Shown one piece after another: positions 1 to 13,204 of a stretch of 64,000 nt of DNA. The stretch lies in assembly GCF_027887165.1 (NCBI RefSeq), contig NC_077230.1:37771351-37835350 (forward strand), given 5' to 3'. The translations under genes and the position numbers were made by a program. This DNA comes from Monodelphis domestica (lineage: Eukaryota > Chordata > Mammalia > Didelphimorphia > Didelphidae). Position 1 is the stretch's first letter, and each line of letters opens with the position of its first letter. The notes beneath the pieces are model-generated. The model made no database searches and was not told the DNA's origin. It worked only from the letters and a program-made list of their open reading frames with translations.

Positions 1-751
1 TAATAAAGGTCATTTTTTCTTTCTATATACACATGACAAGATGTATAAATATATACATACACACATTTATATATGTGTCTGTGTGTGTAACTTACATCTA
101 TATATACACCTCTATCAAAGACCAGGATACTTTTTTTTATCAAACCTCTCCTAACATTATTCTAACTGCAAATGGTCTGTTCACTGTAATTTCCCAGTTC
201 TTATGGGACTTTCACTAATTTTGTCTTTGAACATCTTTACTAGTCCATTCTACAAAATTATAATCTCCCTGGAGACAGAATCTGTCTTTTCCCTTTCATT
301 TACAATACTACACACAGAGAGAGGTTTCATTTTATAATATTAAGATGGAAGACCTAAAATGAAGTCCTCCTCCTTTTTTTTTTAATTTTAAACATTATTT
401 TATTTGGTCATTTCCAAATATTATTCACTGGAAACAAAGACCATTTTCTTTTCCTCCCCTCCCCCCCTCCCACCACCTTTCCCTCTCCCATAGCCGACGT
501 ACGATTCCACTGGTTGTCACATGTGTTCTTGACTCAAACCCATTTCCCTGTTGCTGGTATTTGCATTAGAGTGTTCATTTAGAGTCTCTCCTCAGTCATA
601 TTCCCTCAACCCCTGTAGTCAAGCAGTTGCTTTTCATCAGTGTTTTTACTCCCACAGTTTATCCTCTGCTTGTGGATAGTATTTTTTAGATCCCTGCCGA
701 TTGTTCAGGGATATGGCATTGACACTAATGGAGAAGTCCATCACCTTTGTT

Positions 752-3700
752 TTACCACAGTGTATCAGTCTCTGTGTACAATGTTTTCTGGGTTCTGCTC
801 CTTTCACTCTGCATCACTTCCTGGAAGTTGTTCCAGTCTCCATCAAATTCCTCTACTTTATTATTCCTTTTAGCACAATAGTATTCCATCACCAACATAT
901 ACCACAGTTTGTTCATCCATTCCCCAATTGATGGGCATCCCCTCGTTTTCCAATTTTTGACCACCACAAAGAGCTCAGCTATGAATATTCTTGTACAAGT
1001 CTTTTTCCTTATTATCTCTTTGGGGTACAAACCCAGCAGTGCTATAGCTGGATCAAAGGGCAGACAGTCTTTTATCACCCTTTGGGCATAGTTCCAAATT
1101 GCCCTCCAGAATGGTTGGATCAATTCACAACTCCACCAGCAATGAATTAGTGTCCCCACATTGCCACATCCCCTCCAGCATTCATTACTTTCCATAGTTG
1201 TCATGTTAGCCAATCTGCTAGGTGTGAGGTGATACCTCAGAGTTGTTTTGATTTGCATCTCTCAGATTATAAAAGATATAGAGCACTTCTTCAAGTGCTT
1301 ATTAATAGTTTTGATTCCTTTGGCTGAGAACTGCCTGTTCATGTCCTTTGCCTATTTGTCAATTGGAGAATGGCTTGATTTTTTGTACAATTGATTTAGT
1401 TCTTTGTAAACTTGAGTAATTAAACCTTTGTCAGAGGTTTTTATGAAGATTGTTTCCCAATTTGTTGCTACCCTTCTGATTTTGGTTACATTGGTTTTGT
1501 TTGTACAAAAACTTTTTAATTCGATGTATTCCAGATTATTTATTTTGCATTTTGTAATTCTTTCTAATTCTTGCTTGGTTTTGAAGTCTTTCCCTTCCCA
1601 AAGGTCTGACATGTATATTATTCTGTGTTTGCCTAATTTTCTTATAGTTGCCTTCTTTATGTTCAAGTCATTCACCCATTTTGAATTTATCTTGGTGTAG
1701 GGTGTGAGGTGTGGATCTAAACCTAATCTTTCCCACACTGTCCTCCAATTTTCCCAGCAGTTTTTATGAAATAGTGGATTTTTGTCCCAAAAGCTGGGAT
1801 CTTTGGGTTTGTGAAATACTGTCTTGCTGAGGTTGCTTGTCCCCAGTCTATTCCACTGATCCTCCTTTCTGTCTCTTAGCCAGTACCAAATTGTTTTGAT
1901 GACAGCTGCTTTATAATATAGTCTGAGATTTGGGACTGCAAGTCCCTCTTCCTTTGTATTTTTTTTTTCATTATTTCCCTGGATATTCTTGATCTTTTCT
2001 TCTTCCAAATAAACTTTGTTATAGTTTTTTCTAAATCAGTAAAAAAAAATTTGGAAGTTCCATGGGTATGGCACTAAATAGATAGATGAGTTTGGGTAGG
2101 ATGGTTATTTTTATTATATTGGCTCGTCCTACCCATGAGCAGTTAATGTTCTTCCAATTGTTCAAGTCTAATTTTAGTTGTGTGGAAAGTGTTTTGTAGT
2201 TGTGTTCATATAGGTCCTGTTTTTGTCTCGGGAGATAGATTCCTAAGTATTTGATTTTGTCTAAGGTAATTTTGACTGGGATTTCTCTTTCTAGTTCTTG
2301 CTGCTAAACTGTTTTGGAATTATATAGAAATGCTGATGACTTATGCGGATTTATTTTGTATCCTGCAACTTTGCTTCAGTTTCTTTTTCTTCTCTAATTG
2401 CTACTACTAGTGTTTCTAATACAATGTCAAATAATAGAGGTGATAATGGTCATCCTTGTTTCACTCCTGATCTTAATGGGAATGGATTTAGTTTATCCCC
2501 ATTGCAGATGATATTAGTTGATGCTTTTAGATATATACTGTTTATTATTTTTAGGAACGACCCTTCTATTCCTATGCTTTCTAGTGTTTTTAATAGGAAT
2601 GGGTGTTGTATTTTATCAAAGGCTTTTTCTGCATCTATTGAGATAATCATGTGGTTCTTTTGATGTGGTCAATTATGTGGATAGTTTTCCTAATATTGAA
2701 CCAGCCCTGCATCCCTGTTTAAATCCTACTTGATCATGGTGGATGACCCTTCTGATCACTTGCTGGAGTCTTTTTGCTAGTATCCTATTTAAGATTTTTG
2801 CATCTATATTCATTAGGGAGATTGGTCTATAGTTTTCTTTCTGTTTTTGACCTGCCTGGTTTTGGAATCAGTACCATGTTTGTGTCATAAAAGGAGTTTG
2901 GTAGAACTCCCTCTTTGCTTATTATGTCAAATAGTTTATATAGTATTGGAGTGAATGTTTGATAGAATTCACTGGTGAATCCGTCAGGCCCTGGGGATTT
3001 TTACTTAGGAAGTTCTTTTATGGCCTGTTGGATTTCTTTATCTGATATGGGATTATTTAAGAAATCGATTTCTTCTTCTGTTAGTCTAGGCAATTTGTAT
3101 TTTTGTAAATATTCATCCATATCACCTAGGTTGGTATATTTATTGACATATAGTTGGGCAAAGTAGTTTTTAATGATTGTCTTAATTTCCTCTTCATTGG
3201 AGGTGAGAACCCCCTTTTCATCCTTGATGCTGTTAATTTGCCTTTCTTCTTTCCTTTTTTTAATTAGAATAACCAGTACTTTGTCTATTTTGACTGTTTT
3301 TTCAAAGTACCAGCTTCTAGTCTTATTTATTAGGTCAATAGTTCTGTCACTTTCGATTTTATTAATTTCTTCCTTAATTTTTAGGATCTCTAGTTTGGTT
3401 TCCTTCTGGGGGTTTTTAATTTGTTCGTTCTCAAGTTTTTTAATTTGCATTTCCAATTCCTTGATCTCTGTCCTCCCTAATTTGTTAATATATGCACTCA
3501 GGGATATGAATTTTCCTCTACGTACTGCCTTGGCTGCATCCCATAAGGTTTGAAAGGATGTCTCGCCTTTGTCATTTTCTTTAACGAAATTACTAATTGT
3601 TTCTTTTATTTCTTCTCTAACTATCCGATTTTGGAGTATCATATTATTTAATTTCAAATTAATTTTTGAATTGGCTCTCCATGTACCCTTACTGATCAAT

Positions 3701-4401
3701 ATTTTTATTGCCATGTGATCTGAAAAGGCTGCATTTATTATTTCTGCTTTTCTGCATTTGAGTGCCATGTTTCGGTGACCTAGTGTATGATGTATTTTTG
3801 TGAATGTGCCATGTGGTGCTGAAAAGAAGGTGTATTCCTTTTTGTCCCCATTTATTTTTCTCCATATGTCTACTAACTCTAATTTTTCTAAGATTTCATT
3901 CACCTCTTTTACCTCTTTCGTGTTTATTTTTTGCTTTGATTTATCTAAATTTGATAGTGGTTGGTTCAAGTCTCCCACTAATATGGTTTTACTGTCTATT
4001 TCCTCCTTCAATTCTTCTAGTTTCTCTATTAAAAATTTGGATGCTGTACCATTTGGTGCATACATGTTGATTAGTGATATTTCCTCATTGTCTATGCTCC
4101 CTTTTAACAGAATATATTTACCTTCCCTATCCCTTTTGATCAGGTCCATTTTTGCTTTGGCTTTGTCAGATATCATGATTGCAACTCCTGCCTTCTTTCT
4201 ATCAGTTGAGGCCCAAAAGGTCTTACTCCAACCTTTAATTCTAACCTTGTGAGTGTCAGCCCACCTCATATGTGTTTCTTGAAGACAACAAATGGTAGGG
4301 TTTGGGGTTCTAATCCATTCTGTTATTTGTCTACGTTTTATGGGTGAGTTCATCCCATTCACGTTCAAAGTTATGATTGTCATTTGTGGATTCGCCGGCA
4401 T
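752..4401 (-). pseudogene. L1 ORF2 (endonuclease and reverse transcriptase), broken
   Basis: ORF2 starts [20 protein letters not shown] at 4401. The endonuclease motifs LNVNG, QETH, GDLN and SDH are visible. The frame opens as one piece to about 3001, then breaks. Near 2,378 the sequence jumps from the region before the FADD catalytic box directly to the region after it, so the RT active site is deleted. The Cys-rich C-terminus ([20 protein letters not shown]) is readable at 752-1258. Confidence 0.88.
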
Positions 4402-5122
4402 TTTGATACCTTCCCCTAGTTCTGACCTTCTTCTTTAGCTATCTCCTTTTGAGCCAGTGATTTGCTTTAGGTCAGTCCCCCTAGTCCCCTCCCTTGAAAG
4501 GCTTCCCTTTCTAGCCCCTCCCTTTTTGTGCTTCCTTCCTCTCCCCCCTCTCCTTCCTTCCCTTTTTATGCTCCCTCCCCCTCCTTTTCCCTCCCTTTTT
4601 ATGCTCCCTCCCTCCCCTTAATTTTCCTTTCTTTCTTGCCCTAATGGACAAGATAGAATTCTGGATCCCACTGGATCTAGATGTTCTTCCCTCTCAGATT
4701 TGATTTCACTGAGAGTAAGGTTTAAGTAATTCTACTTCACGCTCTCTTCCTCTCCGCATATGAGAGTTCTTCTCCTCCCCTTCCCATGGGTATCTTTATA
4801 TGGGAAAGATTATTCTATTAAGTCTCCCCCTATTTCTTGAAGTAAGTCTTAGTATTATCAATGGTTCCCCCCTCCCTTTTCCTTTCTTTGCCCCCACTTT
4901 CCCCAAATCTTCTTAATGCCCCAATCTTTCCCTATGCATGTTTCTTCTAACTACTCTTATGATGCTACAATTTTCGAGAGTTACACAGAATATTTTCCCC
5001 ACATATTAATATATATATATATATATATAATTTGATGTAAATGTAGTCCTTATAGAAGAGAGTTTGACATAAAGAAAAAGATAAGATTTATCTCCTTTTC
5101 CCTTTCTTTCATATTTACATTT

Positions 5123-6105
5123 TCATGTTTCTCTTGCTTTCTGTACTTGGATATCAAACTTTCCACAGAGCTCTGGTCTTTTCTTAGCAAATGTTTGGAA
5201 ATCTTCTATTTTGTTGAATGCCCATACGTTCCCCTGGAAGTATATAGTCAGTTTTGATGTGTAGTTGATTCTTGGTTGGAGACCCAGCTCCCTTGCCTTT
5301 CTAAATATCGTGTTCCATGCTTTGCGGTCTCTTAGTGTGTTAGCCGCTAAGTCGTGTGTGATCCTTATGGGGGGCCCCTTATATCTGAAGCTCCTCTTCT
5401 TGGCTTCTTGTAGGATTTTCTCCTTTTCCTGGAAGCTCTTGAATTTGGCAATTACATTCCTAGGGGTTGTCTTTTGGGGATTTAGTATAGAAGGTGTTCT
5501 ATGAACCCTTTCTATTTCTATTTTGCCCCCTTGCTCCAGAACGTGGGGGTAATTTTCTTTTATAATCTCTTGTAGAATAATATCGAGTTTATTGTTTATC
5601 TCTGGTTTTTTTGGGAAGACCGATAATTCGGAGGTGGTCTCTTCTCCCTCTGTTTTCCAGATCGGTGACTTTCTCAGTGAGAAATTTTATGTTTTCTTCT
5701 AATTCATTAATTTTTTGGGTTTGCTTTATTGATTCTTGCTGTTTTATGATCTCACTTTCTTCGAGTTGCTTGATTCTGGTCGTTAGGGACTGGTTTTGCT
5801 TTTCGGCTTTGTCTGCCCTTCTATTGGATGCTTCGAGCTCTTCTTCCAATTGAGCAGTCTTATCTGTCAGACTGCTGATCTCTTTCTCCCATTTTTCTTT
5901 CCAGGTTTCCATCTTTTGGGTAAGCTCCAGTTTGAGATCTTCCAGAGCTTGTTGATAGTTTCCATTTTGGGAGGCATGTTCTGATTTTTTTTTGGATTTC
6001 CTCCTCATTCTCTTCTTTTCCTTGGGTACTTCCACCATAAAAGTTTTCAATAGTCACTTTTTTCCCTTTCTTCCTGGAGGCTTGATTTTGGGCCATGTGA
6101 GCCAT
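5123..6105 (-). pseudogene. L1 ORF1 (RNA-binding protein), broken
   Basis: Starting at MAHMAQNQASRKKGKK, the protein changes frame near residue 40. It runs through a long coiled coil (LTQKMETWKEKWEKEISSL and onward) into DHLRIIGLPKK, changes frame again near 5,590 and ends with the basic C-terminal domain (RDRKAWNTIFRKARELG). The whole ORF1 layout of an L1 is present with at least two frameshifts. Confidence 0.85.
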
Positions 6106-7242
6106 CCCTTTGGTGGTTTTATTCCCCTTTCCTTTTTTGTCTGGGGTCTGGGTGGTATGGGTGGGTTTTCTGTGAATTTAGGTGGCCTCAGACTAGTTCT
6201 TCCCAGTCTCCGAGGTTTCTTAGAGCACTGGGCCCTGATCACAGCCACACTGCCCAGGTGTTCAGCTCTGCCCAGATAATCAGCGCGTGGTCCACCCCTG
6301 GTTTTTAGCTCCACCCATATACTCAGCGAAACCACCCCAAGTACCGCTCCGCTGACCCCCGTGATCAGCGCCGGGTTCTCCCGTGAAACTGCCCTGAGAC
6401 GTTTTTTCCTGGCAGTCCCCAGATCCCAAGGACCCTGGAGTGCCCCCACAGACAGAGATGTTCCCCACTCACTCGCTGTCCCAGTGAGCACTCAGGTAGC
6501 TCACTCTGGTTTGGTGGGGGAGGTAGGGTGGGGGAGGGTGGCTCACTTCACATTTCTGTGCAAGCTTTCCCTCCTTCTTATTATAGTGTGGAAATATTCA
6601 AACCCCACGTACCTTCGCCTCTGTGGAGTACTGGGGTGTCCTTCTGTTCCTCCAAAGGTGATTTTTATGCTCCTTTGATGTAGTCTGTTTCGTTCTGTGC
6701 CGGGGAGAGGAAGCCTGTGGCGTCTAGATTGCAGCCATGATTACCCGGAAGTCTGAAGTCCTCCTTCTAATGTCCATCCTGGATGTCTAACACTCACCAA
6801 TTCAGTAACATCTTAGTGATCTGGGAAACTCTCTGCAACTAGAGAGCAATGGAAGTGACACTTTCCTTCAAAAAGTTAATTCTTCACTGGGAGATCTTTT
6901 TGCCTTTGAATTCTATCCCTAACCTCATCTACTATGACTATTCCTATCCCCTTTCCCTTTCCCATCCCCATATCGACCTCTATACCAATGTCTATCCCTA
7001 TCCCTAACTTCATGTTAATCCTTAAATCTATTTTGATTATTATTTCCTGACAACCTATTCATGGAATTTGTGTATAAGTATTTTTAATGTATAGTATTAA
7101 GGGGTTAATTGGAGAGCAGAGAGGCCAGATAAGTGGCTAGCAGGAACAAATGAGTTATTTATGGAATAGTTATGAAAGCTGGAGAAAAAAAGGATTGAAT
7201 AAATTGAAATTAATAGAATTATTATGGTTGCACAAATTTCAG

Positions 7243-7369
7243 ACTAACAACTTGATAGAGAAACTTAAAAAATACGTGAACATATCTGAAGTGAATATCG
7301 GAAATCACCCTGAGGAGACAGTAAAAGAAGCTATAACAACAGGGCAATTATTGGCCGCAGAGGATATCA
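7243..7369 (+). pseudogene. Gene A exon 7 counterpart
   Basis: The exon follows TTTCAG and encodes TNNLIEKLKKYVNISEVNIG through TTGQLLAAED. The position matching the gene B donor reads G|CTAAGA, so the GT is lost. Reading through gives a TAG at 7396-7398. A weak GT at 7370 would end the exon in the same phase (1) as gene B. Confidence 0.65.
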
Positions 7370-7503
7370 GTTTAGCTAAGAGTTTGATTCTTGATTAGGC
7401 TAAAAGGAATCAATTAGTGTCAAGAAAAGAGGCAGCAGAGGTTATAATGTAAATATGGAATTTTAGCTGATAAACATTCTGTTGGTCTATTAACACAAAT
7501 ATT

Positions 7504-9290
7504 TTTATTTTTTTAATTGTAAAATTTTAATTTTAAATTAAACATTTTTTTTAAATTAAAAAAAATTAAATGTTACATGGGGAAACAATTTTGACAAGTT
7601 TTTTGTTTTTTTTTACCTTTTTAAAATTCAGATTTGCTACTTACCCTCCTCCCGCTCCCAGACAAGGTGATTAATAGGAGAGAGGAGGATATACCCATAC
7701 TTTCATGTTATACATACTTCCATATTATTTCTCTCCATAGATGATAGAAGACACATATTACTCTTACAATATAAATCTCATGAACGTTATATTATAGGAG
7801 CAGATGTCAGGTTTTGATTGGTCCTTAGCTTCTAATAGTTCTGTCTTTGGCTACAGACACTATTTTCTTCATGAATCCCTTGCAGTTATCTTGGAGACTT
7901 ACTTTACTGATAATGGTTTTAGTCCTTCACAGTTGATCATGGCAAAATATTTCTGTTACTATATACATTGTTCTTCTGGTTCTGTTCACTTTTTTCTGAA
8001 CTCACTCTTTCACTGTTTTTTATGGTACAATAGTATTTCATTATAACTATATAGAAGAACTTGTTCATTCTCCCACGTGATGAATAACCCCATAGTTTCC
8101 AATTCTTTGTCACTACAAAAAGAGGCGCTAATAATATTTTGGTACAGTTAATTCCTTTTATTCTATCTTTGATCTATTTGTGATACTAAGCCTATAATGA
8201 GACTACTGGCTCAAAGGGTAAGCATAGTTGTCTTTGGGTATCGTTCCCTATAGCTCTCAAGAATGGTTGTATCAGTTCATAGTTCCACCAACAGCTTATC
8301 AGTGTTTCATTTTTCCCATGTCTCCTCCAACATTTATTATTTAAGTCAGTTTAGCTAATATAAAGTTAAGAAGATATTTCTCAGAATTGTTTTAATTTAA
8401 CTTTCTCTCATCAGTAGTGATTTGGAGCATTTGTTCATATAACTGAATAATATTAATCTCTTCCTCTGAGAACTGCCTGTTGATATCTATTTCTTGATTG
8501 GGGAATGTTTTGTATTCTTATAAATTTGACTTGGTTCTCTATATATTTGAGAAATGAGGCTTTAGTCAGATACTTGATATAACCCCCCCCCCCATATTGG
8601 TTGTTTCCCAGATTTGTTGTTTCCTTTCTCATTGGTTTTATTTCAGTAAAATATTTTAAATTTAATTAAATTAAAATACTTTTAAAATTAAGTAAGCCAT
8701 GATTTAAATATTTGATTTATTTTTTCACAAAACCAACTTTTTTTCTTATTTGTTAGTTCTATAGTTTTATTTCAATTTATTCATATCTCCCTTGATTTTC
8801 AGGATTTCCAAATTGCTGTTTAATGATGGGTTTTTAATTTGTTCTTTGATAGTTTTTTACTTGCATAACCAATTAATTGATGTTCTGTTTCTCTATTTTA
8901 TTAATATAAGCTATGAGATATGAATTTCCTTCTAAGTAGTGCTTGGCTACATCCCATAAATTTTGTTTGCATTCCATAAATGTTGTTAATGAAATTGTTA
9001 TTTGTTTCTATGATTTAATCTTTGATCCATTTGCTCTTTAGGAAAAGATTGTATCTAATTCTAAAAATTAGTTTCTAATTTATTTTTAGTCTTCTGCATT
9101 TTGTGTCACTTTTCTAGCATTCTGTCTGAAAAGTATGGATTTAATATTTCTGTTTCTATACATTTGGATGTGAGGCTTTTATGACCACTTATGTGGTTGA
9201 TTTTTGTGAAAGTCACACATATTGCTGAGAAAAAGTGCATTCCTTTCTATTTCCCTTCAGTTTTCTCCAGAGGTCTATCTTTTAATGTAA
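7504..9290 (-). mobile_element. Old L1 fragment, minus strand, shared by both copies at its left end
   Basis: The T-rich start and 3' UTR-like sequence continue into antisense ORF2 C-terminus (matching the young L1 at about 860-1500). After a jump at about 8,640-8,700 comes the endonuclease-RT junction (matching about 3,290-3,900). The same L1 3' end is at 37,145-37,440 in copy B, so it predates the duplication. Confidence 0.75.
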
Positions 9291-11395
9291 AATACTCTCT
9301 GTAAGGCATATCATCTTGTTTTATCTTCATGACAACTCTGTGGAGGAGGTTACATAAATATCATTTTCCAGATTTTACAGAAAACAAAAAAAGGAAGATT
9401 CTGGAAAAAAGACAGTACTTGTTCAATTAAACCCAGCTAGTAAATGGACAATCCAAGATTCTGTTGAAAGAATGCATTATCACTTAATAGATATATTACA
9501 GAATCCAAATTGTAAGAAGGAATGGAATACATTCTCTCCCTAGTTAATCTGTGTCACCCTAAGATTTTATTAAGCGTGGGACTCACTCTAATTCCCTACT
9601 TAAAATGAATGTGTAAATTCTAGCTTGAGTCTCTAGCTGCCTTTCTAATGAGACTCACCATCACCTTTGTCAGAGTTATGCAGAAAGTGAGGCAGGTCAA
9701 GATTCTTTTGAGAAAAGTGAGGTGGGGGGAGGATTCAGTCTATTTCACCTTCTGCAGATTTGACTATACCATTTACTAGCTGTTTGGAACTTTGAACAAC
9801 TTACTTAACTACTCATGTTCTTTAAATCTCATATGAAAAGTAGTACTGTGAAAACACCAATCTGACCTTTTGGTATACATAGTTTCAAAGGAGAAATGCT
9901 TGGAAAAAATATTGGACAAATTAAATAAAGAAGTATTATATATACATTTACATATACATATACATATATACATATTCTGAAAAGAACGAGTTCTACATAC
10001 CAACTAGTGAAGTTTCCAAAGAGTACAGTTCTTTCAGAACAAATATGACACAATAGAAAAAAGAGAAATGGATCCTATTTTGACTCTGGCAAAGGCTTAT
10101 AAGTACTGGTGAATTTGGAACAACGAATGCCCAGGTGCCAAGAAGAGGAAAAGATCATGAAAAAGTGGTTGTAATGGAACAGAGAGGATATTATAGAACA
10201 GAGATGATGTTATAAGCATCAGTGTTTGATATTAATAAACATTTTAATCACTGACATAGATAAAAAATAGATTCCATATGAAATTTGCAAGTAATTTGTT
10301 TTAGCTATAATTTTCCCAAACCTAATACAATGGAAAAATATATTTTTGAATGTTTTAAATGAATATTATTTTAGATATATCTGTATCTATCTCTTTAGAT
10401 CTATATGACTATGCATCTAAATTTAACTGTTGGCAAATAAGTTAGAGATGGCTTCCTTTCTTAGCTATAGATGTTAGACAACCTATATAGATGTTAGACA
10501 ACCTATCTATATAGAAGGTTCATTAGAAATCACTTTCTTGGGTGTCATCATTTACCTGAATTTGTCTGGTATTGTGAATATGACAACTTTTGGAGCATCA
10601 TTGCCATTGCTAACAGTAGGCAATCTGGTTCAGCCTTTTGAGTCTGGGGTGAATGAGTCACAGTGGGAAAGTGGATGATGCACTTCAGGGGCTGTTATTT
10701 TTGTGGCTGCTAAGTACCATTATTATGGTGATATGTTCAGTTGGTGTTCAGGGAGGGTTAGAACCTCTACTGTGAGAGCTTGCTGAATGCTTTTCAGGGC
10801 TGCTTATCCCCATTTGGTGTCTACCTCTTTCCCAGCTCTTACCTGTGGCTCCAAGCTATAGTTTTTAGGAGCAGCCTGTTAAAACTGTCCAGGCAGATGG
10901 GTTAAGCTTGGGTTTATGTCTAACTCTAGGCTTGTGAAGACCTCTCCTGCCAGAACAGATGGATGAGGCAATTTGTTTCAGTAGCCATGAAGGTGGCTGA
11001 AGCAAACATTTTCGAGTGTTTAAAACTTGGACGGCTATTAGAGACTCTGACATCATTTAGGTGCATTTTCAGTCATCCTGACTTTTGTCTTGCCACAGGA
11101 TTTAGATGACTCTGGAAGAAATAGTGAGGCTGACAACTCTGGGCAACTCACTTAAATCCAATTCACACATAAGTTAAGATATTACCCTGTGATGTCACTG
11201 GTATTCTTTGAAATGAAGGATCACCACCACCACCAATTGATGGAACATATTTTTCATTGACTGAATCATCCTTTTATCTTCTTAAATCTAGCTTTGTTTT
11301 AAACTGCCCTTGCAGCTGGCTAATATTTTCTTATAGATTCCAAATGATCAGTTTTTTAGGAGGATGCTCAAAAATTATCTATTTAATCCACTCAT
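9291..11395. other. Gene A intron, no gene seen
   Basis: I see no coding exon here. There is a (TATACA)-like tract at about 9,938-9,975 and a 20-bp tandem repeat (ATGTTAGACAACCTATATAG) at about 10,468-10,505. The part after 10,750 matches copy B at 37,440 onward. Confidence 0.6.
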
Positions 11396-11500
11396 TTTGT
11401 AGGTCAGGAAAATGAAGCCCAGAGAATACATATAGATGACTAGCTCCCCTGCTAAGACTTCAAGTGTCTTGCCCCTAAATCCAATGCTCTATGTTCTGAA
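11396..11500 (+). repeat. MIR-like CORE-SINE fragment
   Basis: The pattern GTAGGTCAGGAAAATGAAGC, then CCCAGAG and a CTTGCCC block, follows the conserved MIR core. The same piece is at 38,098-38,160 in copy B, so it predates the duplication. Confidence 0.6.
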
Positions 11501-11621
11501 CTATGCATGATAATATAGAGGGTCATTAGCAATAGGAAGCAATTAAAGGTTGCTGTTGCCTCTGGTTAAACCTAGGAAGAAACTTATACTGCTCTACTCA
11601 TTGAATTATTCATATTCTTAG

Positions 11622-11724
11622 ATATTACAATTAAAGAAGAACAAGTAGAAGAATTAGTAGAAGAGGAGATCAGCAGTGGCAAACCTGCAATGGGAAAAGC
11701 TCCAATGCAGTTTTCCTGGTTTTG
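11622..11724 (+). pseudogene. Gene A exon 8 counterpart
   Basis: Acceptor TTCTTAG and donor TTG|GTAAGA are both kept, and the exon is open in phase 1 to 2. It encodes an acidic stretch (EEQVEELVEEE) and ends with QFSWF, parallel to gene B exon 8 but without the poly-Glu run. Confidence 0.75.
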
Positions 11725-12520
11725 GTAAGAGATGTGCTTTTTATAAATGGATAACAAAATTCTTAACAGACAAAATAATTTATTTCTGCTTTATTTTACC
11801 CCAATTGGCTACCATTTTGCTGTGTTTTCCTTTATATAAAATAACCTCATTAATTCTATATGGTTTCTCAGTTGTTCACATCTTCCTCAAATGGGCTCTG
11901 GCATAGAGGTATTCAACTCACAGCCTATGGATTTGGCCCCAAGAGATCCATTTCTTTTTGAGTTTGATAACACCAACATAGAGGAAAAAATATAGGACAT
12001 AGAGTGTATCCAGGGTCAAATTGGAGCTTTGTCACTTCAACTTGTGTGATTGAGGTTATGTGATTTCTGATCAATACGTTTGAGATTTCTCATCTATATA
12101 AAATGAGGGGATGGCACAAGTTTACATCCAGTGTTACTTCCAACTCTACATCAGGGAAACTTCAACTCCTTACAAGACAAATCATGTATTAGTGGTGTTT
12201 AATGTAGAGGAGGAAGGGGTAGAGAGATGATACCATGCCACATGCACAAAACTTTTAACTTAATTGACTTCCATTTCTTGTTTGTTTGTTTTTTTAACAT
12301 AAAAGCCAGGTTAGGTTATACCTATTCTCTTCGATATATGCCAACATAGACATGTGTCCTATAAAAACCAACCTTCCTTTAACATATGGCTTTATCTTTC
12401 TTATGGAATTGAAATTTATGAATTTTTATAGTGTTTTTCTCTTTAGGTAACTTTTTGCATCATAATAGAGTATATTTTTATGCTTTAATTATTTCCCTCT
12501 CAAATATTGGATGATTCTAG

Positions 12521-12617
12521 CAATGTCCAAGGATACAATTGGCGGAGCTTCTTTTGTTTTAAAAAACATGATAAACAAGTAAAGAATGTGCGCAAGCAGG
12601 AAGAAACTGACCAAAAG
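12521..12617 (+). pseudogene. Gene A exon 9 counterpart
   Basis: The exon is the same length as gene B exon 9 (97 nt), with GATTCTAG acceptor and GTAAAT donor. It is open only in the expected frame and encodes FFCFKKHDKQVKNVRK. Confidence 0.78.
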
Positions 12618-12830
12618 GTAAATTTTCATTATGTGAAATTTGTCATGAAGATTTATGTGCGTATCTCCATTTTAATTTCTAGGTAATGAGTTTTTAAAAT
12701 AATCTCTAAGACCCTTTCGCAGTTTTCACTGTCAATGGTTAAATTAACATAGGCCAATCAAAGCTTTTAAATATTTCTCTCTTGATCTCTAGCTATTTGA
12801 TGAAGCTTCTGCTTCTTTTATACCCCAAAG

Positions 12831-12968
12831 CTGCTGGTGTCTGACTGGACAGAAACTCAAGTTGGCCATTGGTTAAAGAGTATTGGAATGAAAAAATATA
12901 TCCTGAAATTTGATTATAAAAGAATAAGAGGTCAAGAAGTTCTTGAATTAGACAATGATGCATTAAAA
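12831..12968 (+). pseudogene. Gene A SAM exon (exon 10 counterpart)
   Basis: This encodes SDWTETQVGHWLKSIGMKKY and IRGQEVLELDNDALK, a clear SAM domain ending at donor AAA|GTAAGC. The acceptor matching gene B (AG at 12791-12792) would put SAM out of frame and stop early. A second acceptor, TACCCCAAAG at 12821-12830 after a pyrimidine-rich stretch, restores phase 0 exactly. Confidence 0.7.
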
Positions 12969-13204
12969 GTAAGCTTCAGAATTGGCTTTTTATATATGCT
13001 ATATAACATAACCTATTTTATGGTGGGCATTTGATGAAAAACAGTACAAATAATGGGATTCCGATATATGGCCCATTTGACAACCTTATGGTTTTAAGGA
13101 AAACATGTTAACTACCTTTTTGAATGTAGTTTCAAGAAATGTTTTTAATGTGATTTGCTCCGCCTTTTTTTAGTATTCAGGCCATATTCCTTTTCATTTC
13201 TATT

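Larger units (their letters stand above)
372..6753 (-). mobile_element. Marsupial L1 LINE, both ends present, minus strand
   Basis: The element runs from a 5' UTR end at 6753 to a poly-A (seen as T-run) at 374-383. It is flanked by 12-bp target duplications TGAAGTCCTCCT at 360-371 and 6754-6765. It holds a 5' UTR (about 6106-6753), ORF1, a spacer with pyrimidine-rich tracts and an (AT)n at about 5009-5029, ORF2 and a 3' UTR (372-751). Frames are broken in several places, so it is not active. Confidence 0.93.

Noticed and set aside
6054-6491. GC-rich open frames near 6.1-6.5 kb as a host exon or CpG-island gene
   Set aside because: The region lies in the 5' UTR of the minus-strand L1 between its target duplications.
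6915-7010. CCCTA-rich tract as interstitial telomere sequence
   Set aside because: Units are irregular (CCTATCC, CCCATCC, CCTAACC) with no run of perfect TTAGGG repeats. The same degenerate tract is in copy B, so it is a plain pyrimidine-rich stretch.
12837-13034. SAM-like frame running past 12,968 as a single-exon gene
   Set aside because: Homology stops at the splice donor after LDNDALK, and the rest is intron.
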